The notes under the pieces were generated by a model. That model worked only from the letters and a program-made list of their open reading frames with translations. It was not told where the DNA came from and searched no databases. Below, piece by piece: positions 1 to 7,206 of a DNA stretch of 64,000 nucleotides; the first letter of the stretch is position 1, and the number at the start of each line of letters is the position of its first letter. Source of the stretch: Bacillota bacterium (GTDB lineage Bacteria; Bacillota; Clostridia; Peptostreptococcales; Anaerovoracaceae); the NCBI GenBank assembly GCA_017433375.1, contig JAFRHG010000028.1, positions 1 to 64,000 on the forward strand, read 5' to 3'. The position numbers were made by a program, and so were the translations under genes.

Positions 1-219
1 ATTGAGGATGAACAGTACCGACTTCTGCTTGTCAATCAGCTTGACTATTGTAATGATAATCGAGAAACCATATTGAACAGGGCTAAATCGACATATAACA
101 AAGCAACAGGTGGCAACAATCCGTTTTATACCAGAATATGCTGTGACTTCAAAAAGTTAGAACGAATGTGCCGGAGTTATAATCCAAAGTATAAGCCGAA
201 GAAGAGACATGAAAAATGA
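1..219 (+). CDS. Probable type III toxin (ToxN/AbiQ-like), C-terminal part
   Basis: The frame is open from the window edge to a TGA at 217-219, giving 72 residues. The fragment has a leucine-rich helix, then a basic stretch, then a CCDFKKLE motif near the end. That combination resembles the C-terminus of ToxN/AbiQ endoribonuclease toxins, in which a repeated antitoxin RNA (ToxI) lies upstream; that part would be off the window. Assignment is by remembered family pattern, and the catalytic N-terminal half is not visible. A rho-independent terminator follows at 251-283 and separates it from the integrase. AT-rich composition matches the integrase and differs from the host genes. If not ToxN, it is an unidentified cargo gene of the same mobile element. 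Confidence 0.5.
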   Translation: MEDEQYRLLLVNQLDYCNDNRETILNRAKSTYNKATGGNNPFYTRICCDFKKLERMCRSYNPKYKPKKRHEK

Positions 220-250
220 GATGGCCTCCAATAGTGACCGGCATGGAATA

Positions 251-283
251 ACGGATTCGCATATTCAGCGAGTCCGTTTTTTA
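251..283 (+). terminator. Rho-independent terminator between toxin-like gene and integrase
   Basis: Ten-base stem at 251-260 pairs with 268-277 with one G-T wobble; a seven-base loop separates them and a run of six T follows. It lies inside the long form of the integrase frame, which is one reason to reject the upstream start at 209. Confidence 0.8.
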
Positions 284-295
284 TTGGGAGAAAAC

Positions 296-1402
296 ATGGC
301 AACGAAAAAGAACACAAACATAAACGGTAACGAGTACTTCAGAATACGCCGCACGATCGACGGAAGGATCAAGAACTTCTACGGATCATCCAAAGGCGAT
401 GCAGAGAGGAAGTACAAAGAATATCTGGAAGAACTGGCGGAGAGGAAGTATCAGATAGAGGTTGAAGAATCTACAGCCACCTTCGGGGATCGCGCTAAAG
501 AATACATAGAGAATTTCCTGAAGGTCTCCCAAAAGTATGCCAAAGGAACGATCCAAAGGTACATTGGAGAGTATGAGCGGCACATCAAAGGAACAGATCT
601 TGACGGTACGCCCCTCAAAGATATCCGGGCGACCACGATACAGCAGTTCTATAACAGCCTCGATATCTCACAGCACAGCATGAAAGAACTGAATAAATTC
701 ATGTCTAACTTCTGCAAGTGGATCCAGCTCAACGGATATTCAGACAACTTCTTGACTGCCGTGGAATTGCCAAAGAAGAAAGATAATTCCCGGCACGATG
801 ACATCGTTATCTGGGAAGACAAGGAAATCCGGGAGATACTGCGCTCTATGAATTGCGTTCCTGAACCCTCAGCGCGTCATAGACAGTTTTTTCTTGTCCA
901 TGTGTTACTTTATACAGGAATGAGGATTTCCGAAGCTCTGGGGCTCAAATATACGGATATTCGCGATGGAGTGATCCATATTGACCGGCAATGGTATTTG
1001 AGCGAGTTAAAGCCTCCAAAGTGGGGAAGCACCAGAACGGTTCCATTGCATCACAGATTGAGCCAGGCATTAAAGGCACATGAAGAATGGCATCGCAAAG
1101 AAATGAAAAAGAACGGTTACAATACCGAATTCGTTTTTACAACGTCTACCGGTCGGCTCTACCACCAGGCATCCGTAAGAAAGGCGCTTGAAAGATTCTA
1201 CGCGGACCGCGGCATCCCGTACAAGCATATGCACGCATACCGGGCCACATTCTGCACGCAGATGTGCCGCTGCGGTGTTCCTCTGGAAGTCACGTCGAAA
1301 CTCATGGGCCACAAGTCTCTCGAAGTCACTGCTGCGCACTATGCACTTATCCGTCAGGATACCCAGCAGGAGGCTATCGAAAGGCTAATCTATAGATGCT
1401 AA
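296..1402 (+). CDS. int: Tyrosine recombinase / integrase of an integrative element
   Basis: Site-specific recombinase of 368 aa expected to integrate and excise the element at the neighbouring tRNA gene. Residues 12-45 look like the small arm-binding domain of Tn916/phage-type integrases, 60-150 like the SAM-like core-binding domain, and 170-368 like the catalytic domain. The catalytic set is complete: R210 (TGMRISEAL), K242 in the beta hairpin, H313 and R316 (HAYR), H339 (LMGHKS) and nucleophile Y349. The frame opens at 209, but ATG 296 follows a GGGAG ribosome site and lies after the terminator at 251-283, so 296 is preferred. The gene points toward the tRNA-fMet gene, and arm-like repeats and a tRNA 3'-end copy follow it within 160 bp. 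Composition is AT-rich compared with the host genes. Confidence 0.93.
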   Translation: MATKKNTNINGNEYFRIRRTIDGRIKNFYGSSKGDAERKYKEYLEELAERKYQIEVEESTATFGDRAKEYIENFLKVSQKYAKGTIQRYIGEYERHIKGTDLDGTPLKDIRATTIQQFYNSLDISQHSMKELNKFMSNFCKWIQLNGYSDNFLTAVELPKKKDNSRHDDIVIWEDKEIREILRSMNCVPEPSARHRQFFLVHVLLYTGMRISEALGLKYTDIRDGVIHIDRQWYLSELKPPKWGSTRTVPLHHRLSQALKAHEEWHRKEMKKNGYNTEFVFTTSTGRLYHQASVRKALERFYADRGIPYKHMHAYRATFCTQMCRCGVPLEVTSKLMGHKSLEVTAAHYALIRQDTQQEAIERLIYRC

Positions 1403-1408
1403 CAAAAA

Positions 1409-1480
1409 TTAGCCACTTTTTAGCCACTTTTGCACAGTATTAGCCAGTATAACGCAATATAGTGCAGTACCGTGCAATAG
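1409..1480 (+). repeat. Phased short repeats downstream of int (candidate integrase arm sites)
   Basis: Seven imperfect copies of a GC-centred decamer begin at about 1412, 1423, 1432, 1443, 1454, 1464 and 1474, a spacing of 9-11 bp, about one helical turn. The first two copies share TTAGCCACTTT; later ones read GCACAGTAT, GCCAGTAT, GCAATAT and GCAGTAC. Position between int and the tRNA-end repeat fits the attachment-site arm of an integrative element. Function is inferred. Confidence 0.5.
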
Positions 1481-1495
1481 AACAGACAAACGAAA

Positions 1496-1528
1496 AGAGC
1501 CTTGAAATTTCAATGTTTTCAAGGCTCT
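1496..1528. other. Perfect 12-bp inverted repeat near the element end
   Basis: Bases 1496-1507 pair perfectly with 1517-1528 around a nine-base loop. There is no T-run on the plus side; on the minus strand the stem is followed by TTTCGTTT. It may stop transcription entering the element from the tRNA operon, or be part of the attachment region. Confidence 0.55.
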
Positions 1529-1540
1529 AATCGTTGAAAT

Positions 1541-1561
1541 TGGTTGCGGGGAGAGGACTTG
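1541..1561. repeat. Copy of the tRNA-fMet 3' end (candidate att site)
   Basis: These 21 bp are identical to 1658-1678, which is the last 18 bases of the tRNA-fMet gene plus its encoded CCA. Identity breaks off on both sides. Such duplications are produced when an integrase uses a tRNA 3' end as target. The copy sits 139 bp after the int stop codon. Confidence 0.7.
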
Positions 1562-1657
1562 CGCGTATCGCTATGCGATCCGCCGGTCTACGCCTCCCCA
1601 TTCGGTCGGCTTGACCACGCGGCTACTCGAACGTCCACCGGACGTTCTCCGATTCCA
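1562..1657. other. 96-bp spacer between the two tRNA-end repeats
   Basis: No gene is supported here. It holds a strong hairpin (GAACGTCC at 1629-1636 with GGACGTTC at 1640-1647, three-base loop) and a smaller one (ATCGC/GCGAT near 1567-1579). The segment is GC-rich, unlike the integrase side. It could be native downstream sequence of the tRNA operon, including a weak terminator, or a scar of an earlier insertion. Confidence 0.4.
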
Positions 1658-1733
<76 letters not shown>

Positions 1734-1779
1734 ACGTTATTCTATTGTGATTCCGGCTCAGCAGACGTACCTTCGATGG

Positions 1780-1865
1780 TGCCGGAGACCGGGATCGAAC
1801 CGGTACGCTCGGTAAGGAGCGCGGGATTTTAAGTCCCGTGCGTCTGCCAGTTCCGCCACTCCGGC
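1780..1865 (-). tRNA. tRNA-Leu (TAA)
   Basis: 86-nt cloverleaf on the minus strand with acceptor GCCGGAG/CTCCGGC, a long class II variable arm and anticodon loop CTTAAAA (anticodon TAA). Discriminator A is at 1780. Middle gene of the tRNA operon. Confidence 0.95.
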
Positions 1866-1902
1866 GAAGTCGAAACCCCAAACCGGAGCTCCGGATAAAA
1901 AA

Positions 1903-1977
1903 TGGCTCCGAGGGTGGGGCTCGAACCCACAGCCTACCGGTTAACAGCCGGTTGCTCCACCATTGAGCTACCTCGGA
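1903..1977 (-). tRNA. tRNA-Asn (GTT)
   Basis: Minus-strand cloverleaf with acceptor TCCGAGG/CCTCGGA, anticodon loop TGTTAAC (anticodon GTT), discriminator G and encoded CCA (1903-1905). First gene of the operon, about 30 bp below its promoter. Confidence 0.95.
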
Positions 1978-2008
1978 TCGTCTATGTTGTCCCGTCGCGA
2001 CAAGAAGT

Positions 2009-2038
2009 ATTATAGCCTATCTCAAGGCCGCGTGTCAA
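2009..2038 (-). promoter_or_regulatory. Promoter of the tRNA operon
   Basis: Minus-strand TTGACA (2033-2038) and TATAAT (2009-2014), both exact consensus, separated by 18 bp. The start site would fall just ahead of tRNA-Asn. Confidence 0.85.
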
Positions 2039-2054
2039 CCAGTTTTCGGGATTT

Positions 2055-2963
2055 TCAGCTTTTGTCCCCGACCAGAATCATCAGGGCAATGACGGTGATG
2101 ACCAGACCGGCGAAACCGGCCGCCGAAGGCACCTCGCCGAAGAGGATGATCCCGGCAACGAGGGCGGCGGAAGGCTCGGCTCCTGACTGGAGAATTGCCG
2201 TCTTTCCCGCCTCGATATACCGCATGGCCACGATCTGCACGATCCCCGGAAGAAGGGATGTGACGATGGACTGGACGAGCAGATAGGTCATCGAACCCGC
2301 TGGATCCGACACCACATATCCGGTGAGCGCACTCCAATCCGTGAAGGGAATCAGGATGATCGAGGCGAACAGCGCCATGTAAAAGGTCACGGTGAATGGA
2401 CTGTATCCTTTGCCCGCCAGCACCTTGGACATGAGAATGTAAATCGCGTTGCACAGCGCCGAAGCCAGTCCCATGAGAAGGCCCAGCGCCGTCCACTGCA
2501 GCGCGCTCTGCCCCTCGAACACGCCGCTGAGCAGGGCGCATCCCCCAAAGGCAAGCACCATACAGATAACCTTTTTCCCCGTGATCCGCTCGTGAAACAG
2601 GAGGGCGCTGATCAGCAGGACGAAGACGGGGGCCAGGTTGAGCAGCAGCGCCGCCAGGGACAGGGACAGCTCCAGCGCCGCCACGTTGTACGCCACCATC
2701 AGCAGGATGGACCCGAAGAAGCCCATTGCCAGAACGAAAGGCATATCTCCCCATTTCATCCGCAGCTTGCCCCGGTCAGTCAGCAGGATGTAGATAAAGG
2801 TCAGCATCGCACACATGGCCGTCCGGGTCATCACGATGGTGGGATTGTCCAGGCCGGCGGCCGCTAGTCCGCGCACGAAAATGCCGGCAATGCCCCAACA
2901 GGCGCCGGCAATGATCGGCAGCAGGATCGCTGCTCTCGGTTTTCCCCTTGTTTCTCCTGTCAT
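2055..2963 (-). CDS. EamA/DMT-family transporter
   Basis: 302-aa membrane protein with about ten hydrophobic segments and two EamA repeats, the drug/metabolite transporter architecture. The N-terminus runs straight into a first membrane helix (LLPIIAGACWGIAGIFVRGL), typical of the family. These proteins generally export amino acids or small metabolites; the substrate cannot be read from sequence. The ATG overlaps the stop of the upstream hydrolase by 4 bp (ATGA), so it is the last gene of the sfsA operon. A second, unrelated EamA protein is encoded at 25834-26748. Confidence 0.85.
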   Translation of the reverse strand: MTGETRGKPRAAILLPIIAGACWGIAGIFVRGLAAAGLDNPTIVMTRTAMCAMLTFIYILLTDRGKLRMKWGDMPFVLAMGFFGSILLMVAYNVAALELSLSLAALLLNLAPVFVLLISALLFHERITGKKVICMVLAFGGCALLSGVFEGQSALQWTALGLLMGLASALCNAIYILMSKVLAGKGYSPFTVTFYMALFASIILIPFTDWSALTGYVVSDPAGSMTYLLVQSIVTSLLPGIVQIVAMRYIEAGKTAILQSGAEPSAALVAGIILFGEVPSAAGFAGLVITVIALMILVGDKS

Positions 2964-3724
2964 GATTGCTGTTCCCGGGCGAGGACCCTCTTCATGGCGA
3001 AGGACACGGCTTCTTTCAGCTGTCCCGCTCCCATGTATCGGTGGTCAGCACCCCGCACCGTGTGCAGTTCCCACCCGTTTCTCTGTGCAAAGGCAACGGA
3101 ATGGACATGTGGAACCAGCTCGTCCGCGCTCCCGTGGATAATGATTGCCTTTGCATCCCCGGGTTCAGCCGTTATGGGGAAGGGATCGGCCAGGTGAATC
3201 CGCTCCGTCTCCTCCACGAACGCCTTCGTCACGCGGATCTTCCGGTCAAAGCCGGTGAGGAACCAGCCCTGCTTCTCCAGATCTTTGCAGGCATCGTCGT
3301 CCAGGATCCCTTCCCGGAGCACCTCGCCGAAGCGCAGGGCCGGGCTGCGCAGAATGATCTGGTCAAAAGCCTCCGGATGATCGGCGGCATAGAGCATAGC
3401 TATGTAACCGCCAAAACTGGTGGCAAAGGCGGTCAGAGAGGCCATCGGCCAGGTGCCGCGAATCTTGTCGATCACCGTCTCCAGATCCTGCAGGCAGTTG
3501 GCCACCGTCAGATCCTCATCCTCCGCGTTGCTCTCTCCGTGGGCCGGCCAGTCGAACTTTACCAGACCCATATCGGCAGCCAGAGCACGCTTCTGCAGCA
3601 TGGTGATGCAGCGGCTGGCTTTGCTTCCGCAAAAGCCGTGCATGGCGATGATGATCCGATCCGCCCCCTCCGGGATGAGTGCCTCCAGATCGATGTCGTA
3701 TGTGCCGGCGGCGCTGGGGATCAT
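2960..3724 (-). CDS. Alpha/beta hydrolase (serine aminopeptidase S33-like)
   Basis: 254-aa cytoplasmic hydrolase. It has an HGF oxyanion-hole segment near residue 29, nucleophile elbow TSFGGY near residue 105, an acid in GSADELVP near residue 200 and a histidine in GADHRYMG near residue 230, so the catalytic triad is complete. Such proteins act as esterases or acyl/peptide hydrolases; the substrate is unknown. It overlaps both neighbours by 4 bp and sits between the cysteine-peptidase-like gene and the EamA exporter, implying translational coupling. It has no signal peptide. Confidence 0.85.
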   Translation of the reverse strand: MIPSAAGTYDIDLEALIPEGADRIIIAMHGFCGSKASRCITMLQKRALAADMGLVKFDWPAHGESNAEDEDLTVANCLQDLETVIDKIRGTWPMASLTAFATSFGGYIAMLYAADHPEAFDQIILRSPALRFGEVLREGILDDDACKDLEKQGWFLTGFDRKIRVTKAFVEETERIHLADPFPITAEPGDAKAIIIHGSADELVPHVHSVAFAQRNGWELHTVRGADHRYMGAGQLKEAVSFAMKRVLAREQQS

Positions 3725-4422
3725 GCCGGATCTCCCTTCTCTGCCCCGGCGCTTTTATCGTCCGCCACGGCAGCTTCATCGTCTGCCCCGGCAGCTTCAC
3801 CGTCCGCCCCGGCGGGCTGCTCCTCGATCAGCACCAGGCCGCCCCGCTCCAGCTCGCTGGTCCCCCAGAAGTCGCGGAAAGGCAGCCAGTGCGCCTTGCT
3901 GTAGGTCGCCACCTTGATCTGAAACTCGCCGTTCTCCCCTTCCTCATCGTAACCGATAATGGGGAACCAGTGCCATTCGAAGAAATCAAACCGCTTGTCC
4001 CCGTGCTTCAGCATAAGCATGGGCACGGGCAGGCTGGCATCGATCCGGTCCCGGACGGCAGCCTCTGCCTCCTCATAGGGCTTATGCCCGTCCAGCGTGG
4101 TAAAGGTGAACCCCTCGATTTCACTGTCCTCCAGGTAGACGCGGGCGCCGTCCACAAAGGTCTTCAGGTCCTTGATGCCCGATTCCCTGGGCCGCAGATA
4201 GGGCTTGACCATCATGCCGAACTTCTTGTAATCCCTTCGGGTCAGCCGGTTGATGTCGTAGGGATAGCACTCCGGCCTGCCCCGGTTTTTCGCCAGGTAG
4301 ATCAGCACGTCGCACATGGTCAGGGCGCCGCATCCGCCGATGTGCATCCAGGGATCCAAAAACCAGCTCTGGCTCCCGCCGTAGCTTTCGCCTATGGTAA
4401 AATATGGCAGTTCTCGTTTCAT
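3721..4422 (-). CDS. Uncharacterised protein, C39/papain-like cysteine peptidase fold likely
   Basis: 233 aa. A GGCGALTMCD segment near residue 30 resembles the catalytic-cysteine helix of C39-like peptidases, and HWFPIIGYDEE near residue 150 resembles the catalytic-histidine strand, followed by a KAHWLPFRDFW stretch in place of the usual final motif. Function is inferred from these only. The frame opens at 4497, but ATG 4422 has an excellent GGAGG site and the family-like sequence begins there. The last ~30 residues are a low-complexity A/G/D/E tail built from 21-bp DNA repeats (3749-3811). The gene follows sfsA by 55 bp and overlaps the hydrolase gene. Confidence 0.55.
   Translation of the reverse strand: MKRELPYFTIGESYGGSQSWFLDPWMHIGGCGALTMCDVLIYLAKNRGRPECYPYDINRLTRRDYKKFGMMVKPYLRPRESGIKDLKTFVDGARVYLEDSEIEGFTFTTLDGHKPYEEAEAAVRDRIDASLPVPMLMLKHGDKRFDFFEWHWFPIIGYDEEGENGEFQIKVATYSKAHWLPFRDFWGTSELERGGLVLIEEQPAGADGEAAGADDEAAVADDKSAGAEKGDPA
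3749..3811. repeat. 21-bp in-frame tandem repeat (C39-like gene)
   Basis: Three units of 21 bp (3749-3769, 3770-3790, 3791-3811) around the core GCAGCTTCATCGTCTGCCCC. The unit is seven codons, so copy changes keep the frame. It encodes the acidic A/G/D tail. Confidence 0.75.
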
Positions 4423-4477
4423 CTTTTCCTCCTGCGGCGCCTTCGCGCCGGTTACTGTTGTTGTCCCCTCTCCCCGG

Positions 4478-5329
4478 TCACACCTTCGCCGGGTCAAGGC
4501 AGACCTCTACGGGCCTGTGCAAAACCAACTCGTCAGGCCTGACTAGACAATCCACGGCCAGCACCTCTACGCCGGCGGCCTTCGCCTGGCGCAGGGCGTC
4601 GCCGAATTGGGGATGAGTCGCATCATTGGGCTCAAACCGCTTCATGCCCTCCATCTGAATCACAAACAAAATATACGCCCGGTGTCCGGCTGCCACCGCC
4701 TTTTCCAGCTCCTCCAGATGCTTCACCCCGCGCAGGGTAGGCGCGTCGGGGAAGCGGACGATCCCGTCCTCCTCCAGGGTCACCCCCTTCACCTCCAGAT
4801 AGGCGGTCGCTTCGGGGACACATTCTGTAGCGGTTGCTCCGGGCACGTATTCTAGAGCGGCTGTACCAGGCATGTATTCCAAATAGAAATCGAACCGGGA
4901 ATCCCCGAAGGTGCTTTCCGGGCGGACGATCAATTCGGCTGCTTCTCCGTCTTGGGACCCGAAGCCCGGCAGCCGCAGCTTCCCTGATTCCAGCGCCTCC
5001 TGCACCACCTTGTTGGGTGCCTGGGAATCCATGTTGATCAGGAGAATGCCCGGGGTTGCCTTTTTCCCTGCAGCCGGTATTGCCTTTTCCGCCGCAGCCG
5101 GAATTGCCTTTTCCACGGCGATCAGGGAATACCGGTACTTCCGGTTTCCCATGCGGGATCCGTGATCCTCCAGGTAGACCGTCGCCCCCGGCACCAGCAG
5201 TTCCCGGCACCGGCCGGTATTCTTCACGTGCACGCCCACAGCTGCGCCGGACCCTGGCAGGCTCACCCTGGCCACAAACCGATTCTCCCTCTCGATGAAC
5301 CGGGCCGCTGTGATATTCTCATACTTCAT
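4478..5329 (-). CDS. sfsA: SfsA family DNA-binding/nuclease-like protein
   Basis: 283 aa. The start MKYENITAARFIERENRFVA is the conserved SfsA N-terminus; NTGRCRELL, NMDSQAPNKVV, YLEVKGVTLE and FPDAPTLRGVKH are family blocks. SfsA was named as a maltose-metabolism stimulator; the family has an OB-fold plus a nuclease-like domain. Two loops are expanded by in-frame DNA repeats: a (KAIPAA)-type stretch after residue 80 and an EYVPGA-type stretch after residue 160. ATG 5329 is chosen over 5353 on homology, and because a TATAAT box ends seven bases before it, leaving essentially no 5' leader. First gene of a four-gene operon. Confidence 0.92.
   Translation of the reverse strand: MKYENITAARFIERENRFVARVSLPGSGAAVGVHVKNTGRCRELLVPGATVYLEDHGSRMGNRKYRYSLIAVEKAIPAAAEKAIPAAGKKATPGILLINMDSQAPNKVVQEALESGKLRLPGFGSQDGEAAELIVRPESTFGDSRFDFYLEYMPGTAALEYVPGATATECVPEATAYLEVKGVTLEEDGIVRFPDAPTLRGVKHLEELEKAVAAGHRAYILFVIQMEGMKRFEPNDATHPQFGDALRQAKAAGVEVLAVDCLVRPDELVLHRPVEVCLDPAKV
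4803..4883. repeat. 27-bp in-frame tandem repeat in sfsA
   Basis: Three 27-bp units (4803-4829, 4830-4856, 4857-4883) starting GCGGTNGCT and ending ATTCNNNA, diverged by several substitutions. They encode three copies of a nine-residue loop of the type EYVPGATA. Confidence 0.75.
5056..5116. repeat. 24-bp in-frame tandem repeat in sfsA
   Basis: About two and a half units of 24 bp built on TTGCCTTTTTCC followed by GCAGCCGG. They encode the KAIPAAAE-type loop. Each unit carries a close relative of the widespread CAAAGGCAA word (on the minus strand). Confidence 0.7.
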
Positions 5330-5336
5330 GGCTTCG

Positions 5337-5342
5337 ATTATA
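5337..5342 (-). promoter_or_regulatory. Extended -10 box of sfsA (leaderless arrangement)
   Basis: Minus-strand TATAAT preceded by TGG, an extended -10. Only seven bases separate it from the sfsA ATG, so transcription should begin at or next to the start codon. No ribosome site fits in between. Confidence 0.55.
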
Positions 5343-5344
5343 CC

Positions 5345-5735
5345 ACAAGCCATTCCCTTTCATGCATGTCCCTTTGAATTCTGTTTCGCTCATTCCCGTC
5401 TCGTGTAAAATGGTTCCCTCATGAGTCGTTTCATTCACGAATTTCCATTTATATCCAGTAGATTCCGGGTTATTTCCAGCTCTCGTGAATAAATCTGACC
5501 TGAATTCTATTTCATACACCGATTTTCCCGTTTTCGGTGTATGAAATCGATTTTGAGGAGAAAACATTCACGAAATGGAAATATGTGGCAATATTTGGGC
5601 CGAAATCCAGGGATCTGGTGAATGAATGAGCGGTTTGTGGTCAACTATTCACGAGATGGGAATATATGGAAGCTTCAAGAGGATCAAAAGCTGAGCGGGC
5701 CGTGCAAAGGCAACCCCGCCCTGGAACCCCAAATA
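5345..5735. other. AT-rich intergenic island with inverted and direct repeats
   Basis: No protein gene is supported. It holds a perfect 14-bp inverted repeat (5509-5522 with 5534-5547), and the word ATTCACGA near 5434, 5566 and 5646 with an inverted copy near 5482, the first three flanked by related TTTCC/GGAAAT sequence. One copy of the CAAAGGCAA word is at 5705-5713. The composition contrasts sharply with the flanking genes. An 82-codon minus-strand frame (5319-5567) overlaps the sfsA start and looks repeat-derived. A dispersed non-coding element or structured RNA is possible. Confidence 0.45.
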
Positions 5736-5773
5736 AAATGGCCTCCGCCGGATGGTCCATCCCAGCGGAGGCC
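5731..5773 (-). terminator. Terminator of the PFOR-Nfn operon
   Basis: Nine-bp perfect stem (5740-5748 with 5765-5773, GGCCTCCGC) with a 16-base loop, followed on the minus strand by ATTTTATTTG. It sits 20 bp beyond the nfnB stop codon. Confidence 0.8.
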
Positions 5774-5793
5774 GATTGGTTGTGGTTTCGGAA

Positions 5794-7206
5794 CTACTTC
5801 TTCAGGTAGTTGTCGATGCTGGTGGCGGCGGTTTTGCCGGCGCCCATGGCCAGGATGACCGTGGCCGCTCCGGTGACCGCGTCGCCGCCCGCGTAAACGC
5901 CTTTGCGGTTGGTGGCTGCGCCTTCATCGGTGCCGATGCCGCCGCGGCTGTTGGCTTCCAGGTTCTCGGTGGTGTCGAGGATCAGGGTGTTCAGGCGGGT
6001 GCCGATGGACATGATGACCTCATCCACATCGAGGATGTAGTTGGAACCTTCGATTTCCACGGGACGTCTTCTGCCGGAGGCGTCGGGCTCGCCCAGTTCC
6101 ATCTTGACGATTTCGATGCCGGTGACGTGGCCGTCCTTGTCGCCCAGGATCTGGACCGGGTTGCGCAGGAGCTGGAAGTCCACGCCTTCTTCGATGGCAT
6201 GGTGGATCTCCTCGCGTCTGGCGGGGATCTCCTCCATGGACCGGCGGTAGACGATGTAGACCTTCTCCGCGCCCATTCTCATGGCACAGCGGGCCGCGTC
6301 CATGGCCACGTTGCCGCCGCCTACAACGGCGATGCGCTTGCCCTGGGGAACCGGGGTGTCGTAATCATCCAGATAACCCTTCATCAGGTTGATTCTGGTC
6401 AGGTACTCGTTGGCGGAACATACGCCCAGCAGGTTCTCGCCGGGGATGTTCATGAAGGAAGGAAGTCCCGCGCCCGTTCCGACGAAGACGGCGTCGAAGC
6501 CTTCCTCGTCCAGGAGTTCATCCACGGTTTCCGCCCTGCCGATGATGGCGTTGCTGATGAATTCCACGCCCCGGTCCTCGAGTTTTTTGACCTCGGCCGC
6601 AACGATGTCCTTGGGGAGCCGGAACTCGGGAATGCCGTAGGCCAGCACGCCGCCGGGCTTGTGCAGGGACTCGAATACGGTGACCGCGTATCCCTTGGCG
6701 GACAGGTCTCCCGCGCAGGTCAGGCCTGCCGGGCCGGCACCGACAACGGCGACTCTTCTGCCGTTGCTGGGTGCGACCTTCGCCGCCGCGTCATATCCGT
6801 AGATCGCTTTCAGTTCTTCCTCGTGCTCCGCGTGCCAGTCGGAGACGAACCGTTCCAGACGGCCGATGGAAACCGGCTCGCCCTGGACGCCTCTGACGCA
6901 GACGCCTTCACACTGGTTTTCCTGGGGGCAGACTCTGCCGCAGATCCGCGGGAGGGCGCTGTCCTCGGAAATGATCTGGTAGGCAGCCTCGAAATCACCC
7001 TCGGCAACCTTGGCCACGAATTCCGGGATCTTGATCATGACCGGGCAGCCTTTGGTGCAGGGCTTGGTTCTGCACTTCAGGCAGCGCATGGCTTCGTTGA
7101 TGGCCATCTGGGGGGTGTATCCCTCGGCGACTTCCTTGAAGTTTCTTGCCCGGACCTTGGGGTCCTGTTCGGGCATCGGGTTCTTGACGTCTTTGAGATT
7201 AATCAT
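5794..7206 (-). CDS. nfnB: NfnB / GltA-like flavoprotein subunit
   Basis: 470 aa. The N-terminal third has two [4Fe-4S] motifs (CLKCRTKPCTKGCP and the ICGRVCPQENQCEG block); then a FAD-binding GAGPAGL and an NADPH-binding GGGNVAMDAAR segment follow. This is the architecture shared by the small subunit of glutamate synthase and by NfnB of NADH-dependent reduced-ferredoxin:NADP oxidoreductase. With an NfnA partner directly upstream and no GltB large subunit in the window, the bifurcating transhydrogenase is the better reading. ATG 7206 is chosen (ribosome site GGAGG); it overlaps the nfnA end by 8 bp. Last gene of the redox operon. Confidence 0.85.
   Translation of the reverse strand: MINLKDVKNPMPEQDPKVRARNFKEVAEGYTPQMAINEAMRCLKCRTKPCTKGCPVMIKIPEFVAKVAEGDFEAAYQIISEDSALPRICGRVCPQENQCEGVCVRGVQGEPVSIGRLERFVSDWHAEHEEELKAIYGYDAAAKVAPSNGRRVAVVGAGPAGLTCAGDLSAKGYAVTVFESLHKPGGVLAYGIPEFRLPKDIVAAEVKKLEDRGVEFISNAIIGRAETVDELLDEEGFDAVFVGTGAGLPSFMNIPGENLLGVCSANEYLTRINLMKGYLDDYDTPVPQGKRIAVVGGGNVAMDAARCAMRMGAEKVYIVYRRSMEEIPARREEIHHAIEEGVDFQLLRNPVQILGDKDGHVTGIEIVKMELGEPDASGRRRPVEIEGSNYILDVDEVIMSIGTRLNTLILDTTENLEANSRGGIGTDEGAATNRKGVYAGGDAVTGAATVILAMGAGKTAATSIDNYLKK

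Noticed and set aside
1541..1561. Second tRNA-fMet gene or tRNA pseudogene
   Set aside because: Only the 3' 21 bases are present; no D-arm or anticodon arm can be drawn, so it is a repeat of the tRNA end.
5319..5567. 82-codon minus-strand frame in the AT-rich island
   Set aside because: It overlaps the sfsA start, has no family resemblance and follows the local DNA repeats; more likely non-coding.
5794..7206. Glutamate synthase small subunit (gltD/gltA) as the name of this gene
   Set aside because: Sequence family is shared, but the adjacent NfnA-type partner and PFOR context and the absence of a large subunit favour NfnB. The older name remains possible.
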